From Clostridium sp. HBUAS56010 (GTDB lineage Bacteria > Bacillota > Clostridia > Lachnospirales > Lachnospiraceae): a DNA stretch of 64,000 bases. Shown here piece by piece: positions 8,588 through 17,730 of this stretch. Numbering within the stretch: position 1 is the first letter of the stretch; each line of letters opens with the position of its first letter. Under the pieces are notes generated by a model. It was given only the letters and a program-made list of their open reading frames with translations, made no database searches and was not told the origin of the DNA. Made by a program: the position numbers and the translations under genes. Where the stretch lies: the NCBI RefSeq assembly GCF_007115105.1, contig NZ_SULJ01000002.1, positions 1 through 64,000 on the forward strand, in the 5' to 3' direction.

Positions 8588-9616
8588 TTATCCATCAAGT
8601 TCCTTTTTCATCATGGCAATGAGAAATCTTGTTACATCTCCTGCCGATTTTTTCTGAGTGTTTTTTACCTTTTTGACCACTTTTCCCTCGGGCTTTACAC
8701 TTATGTGGTAAATAATTCTTAGAAATTCCTCTGCTTCCTCCCAGGCTTCCCTGCTTTCCGGGATTAAATCAAGTCCCATCTGAAATACATGGAACATCCC
8801 ATCGTATATGGAAATCCGGTGCCTGATGCCTGTCTTTTTTAAATTCTGCGCCAGTGAAAGCGTATCACTTAGAAGCACTTCGTAACTGCCTGCCTGCAAA
8901 AGAACGGGAGGAAATCCGTGGAAGTCTCCAAAGAGCGGTGAGATATAAGGATTCTCGGGAGATTCCTCTCCAAGGTAAGAAGAATGGTAAAGCATGTTGT
9001 CTCTGGAATTGCCAAACAGTGGATCAATCTCGTAGTTGGTCTGATGACTCTCTCCGCTGTTGGTTAAATCCGTCCAGGCAGACATGGTTATAAACCCACC
9101 CGGAAGAGGCAGATCATGATCTCTTAAATATAGCCCCAGTGCCAGTGCCAGACCGCCTCCGGCAGAATCGCCTGCTACCACAATGTTCTCCGGTTCATAC
9201 TTTTTTTCATGGAGCAGCCACTGATAGGCTGCAACTGCATCGTGAAGCGCTGCGGGATAGGGATTCTCCGGAGCCACCCGGTAATCCGGAGTCAGTACAT
9301 CACCTCCGTAGCTGATTTTGGAATAACGGACTGCAAACCTTCTATAGATATTCTTCATGGGACCAATATATCCGCCGCCGTGAAGCTGTAAGATCACCCG
9401 CCCTGTCACCACACCCTGGGGGCGCAAATACTCCATTTGAAATGATTCCAGCCCAATGATCTCATATTCATATCCAGAAGGACAGACCCATGCCGGCTCC
9501 ACAGGGTTTTTCCGCAGTTCTCCAGTTCTTATTGGGTCTTTTAATGAGGTTTCCATCACGTTCTGCATCATCTCTCTCACCAGATTTCCTCTTATACTCA
9601 CTTTCTTTTTTCTCAT
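8588..9616 (-). CDS. Alpha/beta hydrolase of the hormone-sensitive lipase family
   Basis: Predicted carboxylesterase, 342 residues. The oxyanion motif HGGGY (about residue 130) and the nucleophile elbow GDSAGG (about 200) are intact, with a later Asp region and His (FHVF) completing the triad. The last 40 residues are Lys-rich and atypical. It lies 22 bases downstream of an acyltransferase-like membrane protein, suggesting paired acyl transfer and removal; substrate unknown. Confidence 0.9.
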   Translation of the reverse strand: MRKKKVSIRGNLVREMMQNVMETSLKDPIRTGELRKNPVEPAWVCPSGYEYEIIGLESFQMEYLRPQGVVTGRVILQLHGGGYIGPMKNIYRRFAVRYSKISYGGDVLTPDYRVAPENPYPAALHDAVAAYQWLLHEKKYEPENIVVAGDSAGGGLALALGLYLRDHDLPLPGGFITMSAWTDLTNSGESHQTNYEIDPLFGNSRDNMLYHSSYLGEESPENPYISPLFGDFHGFPPVLLQAGSYEVLLSDTLSLAQNLKKTGIRHRISIYDGMFHVFQMGLDLIPESREAWEEAEEFLRIIYHISVKPEGKVVKKVKNTQKKSAGDVTRFLIAMMKKELDG

Positions 9617-9638
9617 TCAGGCCAACTCCTTCCAGTCT

Positions 9639-11495
9639 TTAAACATGAAACCGCCGCTTTAATTCATTCTTCACACTCCGGTCCCCCAGCACAATGGTAA
9701 CAGCCAGAATCAGAACCGTTACCGTAACTGCTGCTATGGTCAGAGGCGGTCTTGTAATAAGCCCTGCTGCCCACAGAATCAAAGGAATAAAACTAAACAC
9801 GGTTATGGCAATCTGATACATAAAATAACTCTGCCAGTTCATCCGGTTGACCAGAATCAGAAATACCACCGCCAGATCTGCGAACAAAATGGTCGATGGA
9901 ACACCATAATTCAAAGACCACCCGCTGTATCCAGAAGAATGGTCGATGGCAACCCACAATAACTGCGCTGCGCTGGTTTGTATAAGAATCTTAGACGCCA
10001 GATTGGCATGCCGCATCAGGGAATAACGGACCGTCATGGCGGCATAAGCCATCAGACCGATAACAATGACAGACCACAGGGAATCGGAATAAGTGGCATA
10101 ATTAATCAGTCCTAAAACCGCCGCCATAAAAGCCATTAAGCCATAAAATAAGTTGGCAAGCTTTTTCAGCTTCTCTTTATCATAGCCAATCTCCGGATAC
10201 ATGCCTTTGTCTTCCTGTCTTTCTCCCACTCCATTGCTTTCCATCTGAACCGGAATTCCCTCCTCTTTTAGAAAGCCAAAGAAACAGTTCGGAAGTCTGA
10301 CATCGTGAAACACCGAAGTAAAGGTAACGATCACCTCATCTTTATAGGAACAGACTGCACATTTAAGCGGCTGTCTTTTGGACACACCAATCAACATATG
10401 AAACCGTTCAATATCGTCTTTATATTCATCTAAAATGTCTATGGGTCCAATGTTTGACAGGGTCATGGTATAAGCCTTATCATTCTTTCGGAAAATCAGA
10501 TTCATTGCTCCCCATTTAATAAAAAGGGGGGCAATACGCAGATACCATTTTTTTTCATTGGAAACATTATAGGAGATCACTTCCTCCATCTTTTCCTTTG
10601 TGATCTTTTCATCCATCTGCAGACTGACCGTCTTTAATATCTCTTCAAAGGTATGCTCTTTGCCGTCGGATAAAAATTCAATGAGAGTGACTGCAAAAAA
10701 GTTCGCCATGGTCTTGGAATCAAAAAGGGTCCGCAGGTTAATGGGAATGCTGATTCCAATAGGTTCTTCCCAGGATTTTTTTTCTAAATATTCCACATAA
10801 ACAGACCAGATAAGAGCGGCAGTAAGGAACCTGGTGATACTCACTCCATAACGCTTTGCTGTCTGTTTTAATTCCTTTAACCCAACATAGCCATGAATGA
10901 CATTCTCTTCATCAAGAGGAAGATACTCTCCTTTGATATGAAATGCTTTTTTTGAACTGTACCTGGCTTTTACCACCTTTTTATAATGACGGACATAACT
11001 GTCTTCCACATTCATGGAAAGATCAGAGGGAATCTTTTGGAAAAGCTTGTGTCCCGGTTTTAAACCTCTCTCAATATCCAGATAGCGGTAAACAAGCGCC
11101 TTAAGGAAATTCACCGCCCCAAGCCCATCGGTAATTGCGTGAAACACTTCCAGATTAATCCGCCTGTCATAGTAACTGACCCGGAATAAAAACTGGTGGC
11201 TGCTTCTTGGATCAATGTATTTGCATGGATAAGTGGTCTCCCGCTCAATCACTGGCATTCGCTTATTATTCTCCAGATAGTACCAGAAAAATCCTCTTCC
11301 GAGCCTTACGGAAAATCCCTCAAACTGAGGCAGTATCTCTTCCAATGCTCTCTGCAGGGTTCCCGGATCTATTTCCTCCATTAAAGTGGCAGAGAGCCGG
11401 AAAACACTGCTCAAATTTTCACTTGCTATCACGGGAAAGATCTTGGCTGTATTATCAAGTCTTCTCCATCTTTCCCCCTGGGGGCTTCGTTTCAT
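9639..11495 (-). CDS. Condensation/alcohol acyltransferase-like protein with a C-terminal membrane domain
   Basis: 618 residues. The N-terminal ~430 residues resemble alcohol O-acetyltransferase/condensation-type acyltransferases, with the HxxxDG catalytic motif as FHAITDGLGA near residue 137 and an RxPLKC-like segment later. The remaining ~180 residues hold about six predicted membrane helices (roughly 450-600), matching the DUF6320 type of tail. Probably a membrane-bound acyl or lipid transferase. It is 78 bases downstream of an OmpR-type regulator and upstream of a hydrolase. Product unknown. Confidence 0.75.
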   Translation of the reverse strand: MKRSPQGERWRRLDNTAKIFPVIASENLSSVFRLSATLMEEIDPGTLQRALEEILPQFEGFSVRLGRGFFWYYLENNKRMPVIERETTYPCKYIDPRSSHQFLFRVSYYDRRINLEVFHAITDGLGAVNFLKALVYRYLDIERGLKPGHKLFQKIPSDLSMNVEDSYVRHYKKVVKARYSSKKAFHIKGEYLPLDEENVIHGYVGLKELKQTAKRYGVSITRFLTAALIWSVYVEYLEKKSWEEPIGISIPINLRTLFDSKTMANFFAVTLIEFLSDGKEHTFEEILKTVSLQMDEKITKEKMEEVISYNVSNEKKWYLRIAPLFIKWGAMNLIFRKNDKAYTMTLSNIGPIDILDEYKDDIERFHMLIGVSKRQPLKCAVCSYKDEVIVTFTSVFHDVRLPNCFFGFLKEEGIPVQMESNGVGERQEDKGMYPEIGYDKEKLKKLANLFYGLMAFMAAVLGLINYATYSDSLWSVIVIGLMAYAAMTVRYSLMRHANLASKILIQTSAAQLLWVAIDHSSGYSGWSLNYGVPSTILFADLAVVFLILVNRMNWQSYFMYQIAITVFSFIPLILWAAGLITRPPLTIAAVTVTVLILAVTIVLGDRSVKNELKRRFHV

Positions 11496-11573
11496 ACCGT
11501 CTGTGCCTCTTTTCTCTTCTTACGATAATAAAGGCGGATTCCCCGGCAACCGGCAGGAAATCCGCCCCATTGT

Positions 11574-12272
11574 TCAGACGCGGAAATAATATCCTACGCC
11601 CCATTTGGTATGCACATATTTGGGATCGCTGGGACTTGGCTCAATCTTCTCCCTGAGACGGCGGACATGAACATCCACCGTACGGACATCTCCCGTATCC
11701 ATGGCTTTGTTGCCCCATACAAAAGTAAGAAGCTGTTCCCGGCTGTATACCTTGCCTGCATTGCAGGTAAGAAGTTCCAGTAAATCAAATTCCTTTGCCG
11801 TTAAATTAATCTCTTTCTCTCCAATGAATACCCGTCTGCTGTCCCGGTCCAGTTTTAAATCTCCTGCCGTAACAAGCCGGTTCTCATTCTGCTGCTCCCG
11901 CCTGCTCTTCTTGGCATTCCGGCGCATAATCGCCTTGATCCTTGCCTTTACCTCCAGAATGTTAAAGGGCTTTGTAATATAATCGTCCGCACCGTATTCC
12001 AGCCCTAAGATCTTATCCATATCATTGCCTTTTGCCGTAAGCATAATAATAGGCATCTCCGAAAACTCACGGATTGCCTGACAGACTTCATAGCCGTCAA
12101 ACTCCGGAAGCATCACATCCAGAAGTACCACATCATACTCCTTCTGCTTTGCTAAATCTATGGCTTCCTTTCCATCATACGCACAGTCCACTTCCATGCC
12201 ATCCTGCTCCAGACTGAAGCGAATTCCTTTTACAATCAGTTTTTCATCATCAACTACTAAAACACTTGCCAT
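11574..12272 (-). CDS. OmpR/PhoB-family response regulator without an adjacent kinase
   Basis: 232 residues: receiver domain (1-115) with acidic pocket VDDE, phospho-acceptor Asp in VVLLDVMLP, Thr and Lys in MLTAKGND; winged-helix DNA-binding domain (135-232) with LTAKEFDLLELL and the RTVDVHVRRLREKIE recognition region. No histidine kinase gene is beside it, so it is an orphan here or its partner is elsewhere. It lies between comEA and the acyltransferase and could control the downstream genes. Confidence 0.93.
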   Translation of the reverse strand: MASVLVVDDEKLIVKGIRFSLEQDGMEVDCAYDGKEAIDLAKQKEYDVVLLDVMLPEFDGYEVCQAIREFSEMPIIMLTAKGNDMDKILGLEYGADDYITKPFNILEVKARIKAIMRRNAKKSRREQQNENRLVTAGDLKLDRDSRRVFIGEKEINLTAKEFDLLELLTCNAGKVYSREQLLTFVWGNKAMDTGDVRTVDVHVRRLREKIEPSPSDPKYVHTKWGVGYYFRV

Positions 12273-12293
12273 CTCACACCTCTGTCTTCAATC

Positions 12294-12941
12294 TCAAACC
12301 GTTATGTTGTCTTTTATCTTCTGAAATGCTGAATCCTTGATCCCTGGTACCTTCATAATATCCTCAATCTTTTTAAATCCGCCATGGCTTTCCCGGTATC
12401 GTATGATATCCTCTGCTCTGGACTGCCCGATGCCCCGTAAGGTCATCAGCTCTTCCCTGGCGGCTGTATTTAAATTTACCTGTGATTGTTCCTTTGGAGA
12501 ATCTCCCTGGAATGGCGGTTTTAAACGGGCTTCTTCCTTGCTGAGGACGACGATCTTCATGCCGTCTTTTACCCGTTCTGCCATATTAAGACTTTCTGCG
12601 GCTGCGTTCTGAGTCAGTCCTCCCGCCTGATCCACTGCTTCAAACACGCGGCTTCCTTCTGAAAGCTGGTAGACTCCCGGGGAGGCAACTTCTCCGCAGA
12701 TATGTACATAGCAGGGCGGTGATTGTGTTTCTTCCCGGTCTTTTTCTTCAAAAGAACCGGCAGACCCAGGATTAAGACCTGCTTCTGCCAGCTCCTTACC
12801 AGCTTCTTCGTTCTCATCAGCCAGATAAAGAAGTGACTCCTCAACTGCCGCAGTTCTCTGACTTCTGCTGAAACTATAACACAATCCAGAAACCAAAACG
12901 CATACAACAATGACTGCAATCTTCACTTTTTTGTATTTCAT
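12294..12941 (-). CDS. comEA: ComEA-like DNA-binding protein (SLBB plus helix-hairpin-helix)
   Basis: Membrane-anchored DNA receptor of the competence type. 215 residues: N-terminal membrane anchor (about 7-22), linker, SLBB/soluble-ligand-like domain (about 75-135, VHICGEVASPGVYQL), and paired helix-hairpin-helix motifs (about 150-215, LNTAAREELMTLRGIG and IMKVPGIKDSAFQKI). No comEB or comEC follows; the downstream gene is a response regulator. Confidence 0.9.
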   Translation of the reverse strand: MKYKKVKIAVIVVCVLVSGLCYSFSRSQRTAAVEESLLYLADENEEAGKELAEAGLNPGSAGSFEEKDREETQSPPCYVHICGEVASPGVYQLSEGSRVFEAVDQAGGLTQNAAAESLNMAERVKDGMKIVVLSKEEARLKPPFQGDSPKEQSQVNLNTAAREELMTLRGIGQSRAEDIIRYRESHGGFKKIEDIMKVPGIKDSAFQKIKDNITV

Positions 12942-13042
12942 GATATCCTCCTGTCTGCATAATCATGCAAATGGGATACCACCTTCAGCCTATGCTACTA
13001 TTCTACCGAAAGACATAGGCAAATACAAGCACTATTTCCAAA

Positions 13043-13468
13043 TTAATTAAATATCATGATTCCGATGATTGCAACAACAGCACCCAGAAGTTTCTTCCAT
13101 TCAAAGCCTGCTTTATCCACCCCGAACAGGCCAAAAAGTTCAATTCCATAAGCCACAAGAATCTGGGATACAACAATGACAAGAGCAGCCTTCGCCGGTC
13201 CCAGTGTTCCCATACTTCTAATTACCGTATAAGTAATAAATGCACCTATAATTCCTCCAAGAAGCAGGTATTTCGGCTGAACTTCCAAAAGGCTTCCAAT
13301 ATTTTCCCTTCCTGAAAAATACCACAATATAATACAGGTGAGAAATGCTGTAAGCTGGACCCAGCCAGTAGATACCCACATGCTGGTCTGTTTGGTCACT
13401 CCTGTATTCAAAACGCCCTGAATGCTCATAAGTGCCCCGGATATAAGGGCGATCACAAAGCCTGTCAT
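13043..13468 (-). CDS. Small DMT-superfamily transporter (YdcZ/DUF606)
   Basis: Starting at 13468 after GGAGG gives 141 residues, the usual size of DUF606 proteins, with four to five hydrophobic segments (MTGFVIALISGALMSIQG at the start). The frame continuing to 13597 has no ribosome site. Likely a half-size exporter acting as a dimer; substrate unknown. Divergent from the thiamine transporter unit. Confidence 0.85.
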   Translation of the reverse strand: MTGFVIALISGALMSIQGVLNTGVTKQTSMWVSTGWVQLTAFLTCIILWYFSGRENIGSLLEVQPKYLLLGGIIGAFITYTVIRSMGTLGPAKAALVIVVSQILVAYGIELFGLFGVDKAGFEWKKLLGAVVAIIGIMIFN

Positions 13469-13555
13469 AGATAACCTCCATTTTTGTATTTTTCTTCTAT
13501 ATCCTAGGTTGTGCTTTATCTGCTTTTTTATGCAAATATTATCATTTGACACGAC

Positions 13556-13584
13556 TTGACAATTCTTTTTATATGAGCTATACT
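13556..13584 (+). promoter_or_regulatory. Sigma-A promoter of the TPP riboswitch-thiT unit
   Basis: TTGACA (13556-13561) and TATACT (13579-13584) are 17 bases apart, placing the transcript start just before the riboswitch. Confidence 0.8.
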
Positions 13585-13606
13585 CACAGAAAATCATATA
13601 ACGTTC

Positions 13607-13696
13607 ACACGCTAGGGGAGCCTTGGGCTGAGATTGGTAAAAACCAAACCCTCACTACTTGAACCGGATAATGCCGGCGGAAGGAAGCTATTTCGG
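13607..13696 (+). promoter_or_regulatory. Thiamine pyrophosphate (THI-box) riboswitch
   Basis: Hallmark segments appear in order: TAGGGGAGCC, TGGGCTGAGA (13624-13633), a short variable hairpin, ACCCTCACTACTTGAACC and GGATAATGCCGGCG (13666-13679), then GGAAGC. Downstream, CCTCC at 13700-13704 can pair with the ribosome site GGAGG at 13715-13719, so ligand binding probably controls translation of thiT. The aptamer is seen directly; the switching mode is inferred. Confidence 0.95.
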
Positions 13697-13726
13697 TCCC
13701 CTCCTGCGCAAAAAGGAGGTATTTTT

Positions 13727-14398
13727 ATGTCATTTTTTCTAACCTATTCTGCGGAGGATGCAGAATACATATTAAAACCCGGAGGGTATGCGGCTGTTCT
13801 TATTTTGCTTGCTGCAATCTTCTTTGGATTCCAGTTTCTGTCAAAATCCCAGGATAAATCAAAAACACAGAGAACCAGGGAGATGGTATGCTGTGCAGGT
13901 GCTATGGCGCTTGCCCTTGTCACTTCGTTTATTAAATTTGCTTCTCTGCCTTTTGGCGGCTCCATCACCTTATTTTCCATGATGTTCATCTGTCTTACCG
14001 GATATGTATTCGGCTTAAAGACTGGAATCATGACCGGCGTCGCTTACGGAATTCTTCAATTTATTATGGGACCTTATATCTATGCCCCCCTGCAGGTACT
14101 TTTGGACTATCCGGTTGCTTTTGGCGCTCTGGGACTTTCCGGATTGTTCTTTAACAAAAAACACGGTCTGGTTCTGGGATATATCGCTGGTGTACTTGGC
14201 CGGTATGTGTTCCATGTCCTGTCCGGTTACATTTTTTTCGCAGCTTATGCGCCGGAAGGAAGCAATCCTATGATTTATACTCTGTTGTACAATGCCACCT
14301 ACATTGTTCCAGAACTGGTCCTCACCATTATCATCTTATATATGCCACCTGTGCTCAATGCCATCAATCAGGTCAAGCGACAGGCAGTGAACGGCTAA
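13727..14398 (+). CDS. thiT: ThiT, thiamine-specific S component of an ECF transporter
   Basis: Membrane substrate-binding subunit that captures thiamine for energy-coupling factor transport; the ATPase/T-component module is not in the window. Start at 13727 follows AAAGGAGG; 223 residues with about six membrane helices. The central KFASLPFGGSITLFSM segment and the C-terminal NATYIVPELVL are typical of ThiT. An extra N-terminal stretch with one hydrophobic helix precedes the core. TPP riboswitch control supports the assignment. Confidence 0.95.
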   Translation: MSFFLTYSAEDAEYILKPGGYAAVLILLAAIFFGFQFLSKSQDKSKTQRTREMVCCAGAMALALVTSFIKFASLPFGGSITLFSMMFICLTGYVFGLKTGIMTGVAYGILQFIMGPYIYAPLQVLLDYPVAFGALGLSGLFFNKKHGLVLGYIAGVLGRYVFHVLSGYIFFAAYAPEGSNPMIYTLLYNATYIVPELVLTIIILYMPPVLNAINQVKRQAVNG

Positions 14399-14400
14399 AT

Positions 14401-14451
14401 AAAAACGGTATCTTCCACTGGAATCAGACCCAGAGAAGATACCGTTTTTTT
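14401..14451. terminator. Bidirectional terminator between thiT and the MFS exporter
   Basis: A stem of about 13 bp (14403-14415 with 14435-14447) is flanked by A5 on the left and T7 on the right, so it can end the converging thiT and exporter transcripts. Confidence 0.85.
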
Positions 14452-15874
14452 ATTTTTTAATCTTACGGTTATAGAGACGAAGTGCAGTAAGAAGTGCACC
14501 CACTGCGCAGATCAGGGCAGCAATTATATAGACCCACTTCATTCCATAAATGAAAATATCATCTCGCCCCACAATGTAATTTGTAACATTATAACCAATC
14601 TTATGGCTCATACGGCTGTATAAAATCACCACTGCAAAGGATACTCCGCTGATCATTCCCAGATTCCGGATCAGTGCATTGACACTGCCGCATATTCCAA
14701 GCATGTTCTTTGGAGCCGTTGACATGGTAAGGGAATTGTTAGGGGATTGAAACAATCCATTTCCCACAGACATAATTGCCAGGTATGCAATCAGATAACC
14801 AAGATCAGACGTTTCTGTCAATGTGGACATCAGCCCCAGACCAATTCCGGTAAATATCAGCCCCAAAAAGGTGAGAATCTCTGATCCGATTTTATCAGAC
14901 AAATGACCGCTTACCGGTGCCACCACTGCCAGGACCACAGGAGATACCATAAGAATAATACCCGTAAATGCAGGAGAATATTTTAAAGTATCCTGAAGGT
15001 AAAACGGCAGAATAATGGTGGAACTGCTGATTGCCACAAAGGATAAGAATGCACACAATATACTGATGGAAAACAGGCTGTTCTTAAATAAGGACAGGGG
15101 CAGAAGGGGCACCTTTGTTCTGTTTTCCAGAAAAAGAAACAGGGGAAATGAAACCAGAAACACAAGGACTCCTGCCACAATAACCGGATTTCCATATCCA
15201 TAACTTTTTCCTAAAATCAGGGACAAAAATAACGAAGCGATGGAAATGCAAAAGAGAACTGCCCCTTTTACATCGAATTTCTCTCCAGTTGCCTTTCCTG
15301 CTTTGGGAAGTGTTCGAATTCCCAGAGCATACACGATAATTCCAATTGGTACATTAATTAAGAAAATATATTCCCATGCAAAAGAGTGGATAATCAGCCC
15401 GCCCAGAGGAGGTCCCGCCATGGAACCAAGTGCCACGGAGGTTCCGGATATTCCCAGCGCTTTTCCTCTTTCATGAACCGGAAACACCTCTGTTATAATT
15501 CCCTGATTGGTTCCCATGGCAGCCGCTGCCCCAAGTCCCTGTATTGCCCTGGAAATAATAAGCTGCAGAAAGCTGTTGGATATACCGCACAGCAAAGAAC
15601 CTGCCGTAAACACCAGAACACCATATAAAAAGATTCTTGTCTTTCCAACAATATCTCCCAGACGTCCAAAGATCAAAATCGTTCCTACCACCACCAGCAG
15701 ATAGATGGTAACAACCCAGGCAATGGATTCCGAGCTGACCAACAGAATATGGGACATCTGAGGAAGTGCCACATTCACAATACTGCTGTCCAAAGTAGCC
15801 ATAAAGGTAAGTAAAACAACGTTAATTAAGATCAGCATACGGTTTTTGTATACTTTTTCATTTGATTCTTCCAT
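14450..15874 (-). CDS. MFS drug exporter, DHA2 (EmrB/QacA) family
   Basis: Proton-coupled multidrug efflux protein with about 14 membrane helices in 474 residues. DHA2 signatures include LDSSIVNVALP in helix 1, GRLGDIVGKTR in the loop 2-3 motif and RAIQGLGAAA in helix 4. The start at 15874 follows GGAG with 7-base spacing; a longer frame to 15952 adds a Lys/Arg-rich leader without a well placed ribosome site. No membrane-fusion partner, as usual in Gram-positives. Confidence 0.92.
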   Translation of the reverse strand: MEESNEKVYKNRMLILINVVLLTFMATLDSSIVNVALPQMSHILLVSSESIAWVVTIYLLVVVGTILIFGRLGDIVGKTRIFLYGVLVFTAGSLLCGISNSFLQLIISRAIQGLGAAAAMGTNQGIITEVFPVHERGKALGISGTSVALGSMAGPPLGGLIIHSFAWEYIFLINVPIGIIVYALGIRTLPKAGKATGEKFDVKGAVLFCISIASLFLSLILGKSYGYGNPVIVAGVLVFLVSFPLFLFLENRTKVPLLPLSLFKNSLFSISILCAFLSFVAISSSTIILPFYLQDTLKYSPAFTGIILMVSPVVLAVVAPVSGHLSDKIGSEILTFLGLIFTGIGLGLMSTLTETSDLGYLIAYLAIMSVGNGLFQSPNNSLTMSTAPKNMLGICGSVNALIRNLGMISGVSFAVVILYSRMSHKIGYNVTNYIVGRDDIFIYGMKWVYIIAALICAVGALLTALRLYNRKIKK

Positions 15875-16081
15875 GTTATTTCTCCATTCCGTTCTATACC
15901 GTGTATAATTTTTTCTTCTTTTCCACTGAAACATCTCCTTTTTTATTTTCATCTGGAAATTGTACTCCAGATATTATAGCCCAGACTTGTTGATGTATCA
16001 ACTATATTTCCCTAAAATACTGTTTTAATCACGTCTTGCTCCATCCCGGGAATATAATGAAGTAAAAAGGAAAAAGGAGAC

Positions 16082-17650
16082 ATGACGATGATGGAGGCGG
16101 AAGCCTTAAGAACCATAAAAACGCTTTATGAGGAAGCAGCTCATAACAGCCTTGATCATAGGGTTTACTATCAGTTAGGAAAATATTATGAAAAGGAGGG
16201 AAACAAAAACCGTGCCTATCTCTGCTACGAGCACAGTTATTTTTTGTGTGATGACAAAGAGGAGCAATTGTTTTTAGAAAAACGTTTAACTGACTGGAAA
16301 AGCAGTTCTGAAAACCCTGTTCCATCTGTTTCCCTTATCATTCCGGCTCTTACCAGCCTGGAACAGATGAAAGCGGTCATAGCTGCCTGTCTTTTGCGAA
16401 AAGAAGACAGCAGCCGGGTGATTGTCCTTGATTGGGAAGAGTCCAAAGAAGTGACCGACTGGATTCTGGAACAGAAAGACTTGACCGTTGTATCGGTAAA
16501 AGGAGAAAATCTCCATAACGCTTATGAAAAAGCAGCAGAAAAAGCAGACAAAAATGACGACCTTCTCCTGTTAGACCGGGGAGCTGCACTTTTAAGCCAT
16601 GCCCTGTTCCACCTTCGCATGTCTCTTTATAAAAGTAATGACATTGGAGCTGTCAATGCGGTTACCAACGGACCAGCCCAGGGATTAACAGAATTTGAAA
16701 CTCCAATTAAAAGAGCTGACGGATATGCGGTGGAACACAGTCTGCCAGGGGATGAACGCATGGACCCGGTTCTTCTTCCTTCTTGCAAAACCCTCCTTGT
16801 GAAAAGGGAATTCTGGGAAGAAACCGGAGGGCTTGATGGCTCTTTTCTCACTCTGGAAACAGCGCAGAAGGATTACTGTTTTCAATTGCTGCAGCTAAGA
16901 AAACTCACTTATCTGTGCCACCATGGTTATGTATACACCCTGATTCAGCCAAACAATTCTTCTTTTCAGTGGTTTGACAGCGAGTATTTTCATAAAAAAT
17001 GGGATGTAAGGCTGAACTACTCTCTTTTTGCCCGTCCGGAAATTTTAAGACTGATTGATGAGCCGGCGGAAGCCTCCATCCGTATCCTTGATGTGGGCTG
17101 TGCCTGCGGAGCCTCTCTCCTTTCCATGAAAAAGAAATTTCCTCATGCAAAGCTTTATGGTATTGAACTTGACCCTGGTTCCTGGAACATTGCATCAAAA
17201 ATCTTTCCTGTAACCCAGGGAAATGTAGAAGGAGATCTGGATTATCCGGAGAAATTCTTTGACTATATTATCTTCGGAGACGTTTTGGAACACCTTCACC
17301 AGCCGGAAGAAGTGCTTATTAATATGAAACGGTATTTAAAGTCAGGCGGCAGGATTATCGCCAGCATCCCCAACATTATGCACATATCCGTTCTTGCTGA
17401 TTTACTGAACGGGCATTTTACCTACCAGGAAAGCGGGATTCTGGACCGGACCCATCTGCGTTTCTTTACAAAGGCAGAGATTGTTAAGATGTTTTCCAGA
17501 GCAGGATATGAGATAAAGGATATTGGAAACACCAGAGCCTATATGACCAAAGACCAGGAAAACCTGGTAAAGACCCTGTGTGACATCAGTAAAAGCCCGG
17601 CAAATGAATTTGAAGCATACCAGTATCTGGTAAAGGCAGAGAAACTCTAA
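16082..17650 (+). CDS. Fusion of a TPR/glycosyltransferase-2-like region with a SAM methyltransferase
   Basis: 522 residues. Residues 1-70 look like a short TPR helix pair; about 78-310 have a GT2-like fold (VSLIIPALTSLEQM opening, VLLP and REFWEETGGLDGSF segments) but no clear DxD metal motif, so sugar transfer is doubtful; about 335-500 form a class I methyltransferase with motif I ILDVGCACG and motif LEHLHQPEEVL. Probably modifies a surface glycan or peptide-linked sugar. ATG at 16082 lies very near AGGAG; ATG 16088 has better spacing. It stands alone between the exporter and folD. Confidence 0.8.
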   Translation: MTMMEAEALRTIKTLYEEAAHNSLDHRVYYQLGKYYEKEGNKNRAYLCYEHSYFLCDDKEEQLFLEKRLTDWKSSSENPVPSVSLIIPALTSLEQMKAVIAACLLRKEDSSRVIVLDWEESKEVTDWILEQKDLTVVSVKGENLHNAYEKAAEKADKNDDLLLLDRGAALLSHALFHLRMSLYKSNDIGAVNAVTNGPAQGLTEFETPIKRADGYAVEHSLPGDERMDPVLLPSCKTLLVKREFWEETGGLDGSFLTLETAQKDYCFQLLQLRKLTYLCHHGYVYTLIQPNNSSFQWFDSEYFHKKWDVRLNYSLFARPEILRLIDEPAEASIRILDVGCACGASLLSMKKKFPHAKLYGIELDPGSWNIASKIFPVTQGNVEGDLDYPEKFFDYIIFGDVLEHLHQPEEVLINMKRYLKSGGRIIASIPNIMHISVLADLLNGHFTYQESGILDRTHLRFFTKAEIVKMFSRAGYEIKDIGNTRAYMTKDQENLVKTLCDISKSPANEFEAYQYLVKAEKL

Positions 17651-17662
17651 AGCAGTATAAAA

Positions 17663-17717
17663 ATACGTCTTGGACCAGAATATCCTTTTTCATGGGAATT
17701 CCAGGTCTAAGACGTAT
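17663..17717. terminator. Long hairpin between converging genes
   Basis: A 14-bp stem with one wobble pair (17663-17676 with 17704-17717) sits between the methyltransferase gene and folD. It lacks a strong T-run on either side, so termination is likely but not certain. Confidence 0.5.
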
Positions 17718-17730
17718 GTTTATGCAGTAT

